Part shown: positions 62,346 through 64,000 of the stretch, piece by piece
How the letters are laid out: each line of letters opens with the position of its first letter
How positions within the stretch are numbered: position 1 is the first letter of the stretch
NCBI GenBank assembly: GCA_023409265.1
Contig: JAEYHZ010000014.1
Location: 62,001 to 126,000 of the forward strand
DNA: 64,000 nt
Origin: Bacillota bacterium
GTDB taxonomy: Bacteria; Bacillota; Clostridia; Acetivibrionales; DSM-1351
Direction of reading: 5' to 3'
Position numbers and translations under genes: made by a program
The notes under the pieces: generated by a model
What the model was told of the DNA's origin: nothing
The model's database searches: none
Seen by the model: the letters and a program-made list of their open reading frames with translations, nothing else

Positions 62346-63506
62346 TTAAACCGAGGCAAAGATGATTGTCTCAGACCAGGATATGCACTTATGAGAAAGA
62401 TATATCTTATATTCAGGTACTAAGGCTTTTATAAACATAGGAATTTCAAAAATATCTTCAGGCTTATGATAGGCGCATATGGCTAATACGGGTTTGAATT
62501 TTTTTATTGTAGAAGCAGCCCCCTTTAGTGCATTCAACTCTGCTCCCTCAATGTCCATTTTTATAATATCTACCTTTGATAATCTATTCTCACTAACAAA
62601 TGTATCCAGTGTTGTTACCTCGATTTCAGCATTTCCTTCCTGTTCGCTGCAGCTGGAGCTATATGACTGAGTTAAGAATTTAATTCTTTTATTTTCATTA
62701 AATACTCCTTTCTGAATGGTATATATAATATTTTCCAGCCCATTCATTTCTATATTTTTTTCAAGCCCCTTCATATTCTGAATTGATGGTTCAAAGGAAT
62801 AAACCCTGCCATTTTCACCAACAGCATCTGCAAACCACACTGCTGTCTCCCCCAAAAATGCTCCTGCATCAATAACAACATCTCCGGCTTTGGGTTCGCA
62901 AACGCCAGTTAATAAATACTGCCTGTAAATCCAGGTATGATAAATAAGGTCAAAATCGGTACTTAATTTATACTCCTTAACCTGATATATATCCCCCTTT
63001 TTACATATGGTTTTATCAGCCAGCACTTTAAAGTATGCAGCACTTTTTGTAGGATATGGAAATAAAGCTTCAGCATTCCTAATATCCGTTATATTCAATG
63101 CAATTTTATATTTTATAAACCAATCAAAGGTTTCTTTTGACTTGCGGTCTGCAAGCATCTCATATATATGATCCAGCATAGGGAATCTATCGACGGTATA
63201 TAGCATGATGCCAGCTGAAAGTGATTTCAGAAAATTATTCGGTAAAAGCTTCATATACCTGTTCATACTTTCATTAAACCACTTACTGCTATTTACCGTA
63301 AAACCCATATGTTTAAATAAATAATAGTTCAGCCTATATATTAATTTCCATACAAACGATTTTGGCATATTGCAAAAAGCATCGACAACAAGGCGGCTTT
63401 CATCCTGTTCACTGGAGTAGTTTTTGCCTACTTTATTAAACGCTTCCTTTACCAAAGACAAGGTATGAGATTTTTCAAAATCTAATTGATCGCAGCTATA
63501 TTCCAA
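62346..63506 (-). CDS. FkbM-family SAM methyltransferase
   Basis: 386 residues. The C-terminal ~220 residues are an FkbM methyltransferase: GDVVIDAGAFLGETAVWFAD (SAM-binding loop), GRVYSFEPSIQNMKGLEKNI, VEVTTLDTFV-like segment (EVTTLDTFVSENRLSKVDII) and KMDIEGAELNALKGA. The N-terminal ~165 residues are helical and unassigned. FkbM enzymes usually O-methylate hydroxyls in natural products. It could cap a hydroxyl made by the U32 proteins or the PKS. Confidence 0.88.
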   Translation of the reverse strand: MEYSCDQLDFEKSHTLSLVKEAFNKVGKNYSSEQDESRLVVDAFCNMPKSFVWKLIYRLNYYLFKHMGFTVNSSKWFNESMNRYMKLLPNNFLKSLSAGIMLYTVDRFPMLDHIYEMLADRKSKETFDWFIKYKIALNITDIRNAEALFPYPTKSAAYFKVLADKTICKKGDIYQVKEYKLSTDFDLIYHTWIYRQYLLTGVCEPKAGDVVIDAGAFLGETAVWFADAVGENGRVYSFEPSIQNMKGLEKNIEMNGLENIIYTIQKGVFNENKRIKFLTQSYSSSCSEQEGNAEIEVTTLDTFVSENRLSKVDIIKMDIEGAELNALKGAASTIKKFKPVLAICAYHKPEDIFEIPMFIKALVPEYKIYLSHKCISWSETIIFASV

Positions 63507-63565
63507 AATAACACATCACCTTCAATTTAACTTGATTTTAACAAGTATATTTAAATTTTATACGC

Positions 63566-64000
63566 TCACTCCAGTGATAATCCTCTATGAGAGTTAATGA
63601 TAAATCTTGGTTTTTGATTCATCTCCTCTGATACAGTACCTACCTTCTCTAAATTGCTGTAGACCAATCCGATATAGGGCAGTTTATCAATAAATCTATT
63701 AACATAAGCAATCAGCTGTTTATCTTCCCCAGCTGAGGAATAAGCTGTTCTGTCTGCTAAAATATTTATTTTAACCGGTAACTTTATTGTTATCAGATCT
63801 GACAAATCCTCCTTTTTAAATCCCTTTACTGCAAAGACCGGGTCATAAGGCATTTTGTACTTTAGTTCTTCATATATCCGTTGTATCTCGTGTAATCTAT
63901 CCTTTAGCTCATCTATACCTAAAGTAAATACAAACTGGTCAACCTTTTCCACGTAATCCTTAAGCATGCAGCTATTATCCAAATCCGTCTGGACACCGAT
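63566..64000 (-). CDS. Unrecognised protein, C-terminal part (gene runs off right edge)
   Basis: The frame is open to the right edge of the window; a TTG at 63982 could start it but no ribosome site supports that, so it is probably the end of a longer gene. The last ~140 residues are mixed helix and strand: LGIDELKDRLHEIQRIYEEL, FAVKGFKKEDLSDLI, KLPVKINILADRTAYSSAGE and RFIINSHRGLSLE. I do not recognise a family. It lies 59 bp upstream of the FkbM gene in the same direction and likely belongs to the cluster. Confidence 0.6.
   Translation of the reverse strand: MGVQTDLDNSCMLKDYVEKVDQFVFTLGIDELKDRLHEIQRIYEELKYKMPYDPVFAVKGFKKEDLSDLITIKLPVKINILADRTAYSSAGEDKQLIAYVNRFIDKLPYIGLVYSNLEKVGTVSEEMNQKPRFIINSHRGLSLE

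Overview
The window comes from a low-GC, anaerobic, Clostridia-type Firmicute, probably of the Ruminiclostridium kind. This is inferred from the A+T-rich DNA, strong GGAGG ribosome sites, oxygen-sensitive chemistry throughout (radical SAM, [4Fe-4S], B12) and the families present; nothing in the window names the species. Almost everything is on the minus strand and is transcribed from high to low coordinates. I found no rRNA, tRNA, transposase or CRISPR array.

Region 1 (1-13550) is a bacterial microcompartment operon. A sigmaA-like promoter at about 13.4 kb precedes a class II (fuculose/rhamnulose-phosphate type) aldolase with a C-terminal encapsulation helix. B12-dependent diol dehydratase (pduC, pduD, pduE), the large reactivase subunit (pduG), a cobalamin adenosyltransferase (pduO), CoA-acylating aldehyde dehydrogenase (pduP), a tagged zinc alcohol dehydrogenase, four BMC-domain shell proteins, pduL, a EutN-type vertex protein and the start of pduS follow. 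Together they would make lactaldehyde from deoxysugar phosphates, and convert 1,2-propanediol through propionaldehyde to propionyl-phosphate and propanol inside a shell. The gaps between shell genes hold large hairpins. Two of these are 160-nt elements that are copies of each other with a conserved core and compensatory stem changes.

Region 2 (13550-17150) holds decayed gene fragments and a 7-deazaguanine (preQ0) operon: queC, queD, queE, folE2. Region 3 (17150-19113) has a DAHP synthase whose chorismate-mutase domain has lost its active-site arginines, and the only well-supported plus-strand gene, a Sfp-type phosphopantetheinyl transferase.

Region 4 (19146 to the right edge and beyond) is a large biosynthetic cluster of about 35 genes that I do not recognise as any described system. 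One part is thiotemplated: a glycine-type adenylation/carrier protein, three AT-less PKS modules, a discrete malonyl-type AT, a KS/KS-beta pair with changed active sites, three discrete acyl carrier proteins, a type II thioesterase and four BtrH-family proteins. The other part looks ribosomal: two tandem tiny genes encode 30- and 33-residue peptides with an almost identical 15-residue N-terminus and a C-terminal CQWxxW...C region. They sit between two pairs of UbiU/UbiV-like U32 iron-sulfur proteins, with three radical SAM/SPASM proteins, a SPASM protein lacking the radical SAM core, a B12-binding radical SAM enzyme, a FkbM methyltransferase, a CPBP membrane protease and an ABC exporter. A carbamoyltransferase, a sugar nucleotidyltransferase and a glycosyltransferase-like protein suggest further decoration.

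The working model is a hybrid in which an amino-polyketide chain is joined, perhaps by BtrH-type acyl transfer, to a heavily modified ribosomal peptide or a glycosylated partner, with oxygen-independent hydroxylation by the U32 pairs. The gene content is read directly from sequence; the model is inference.
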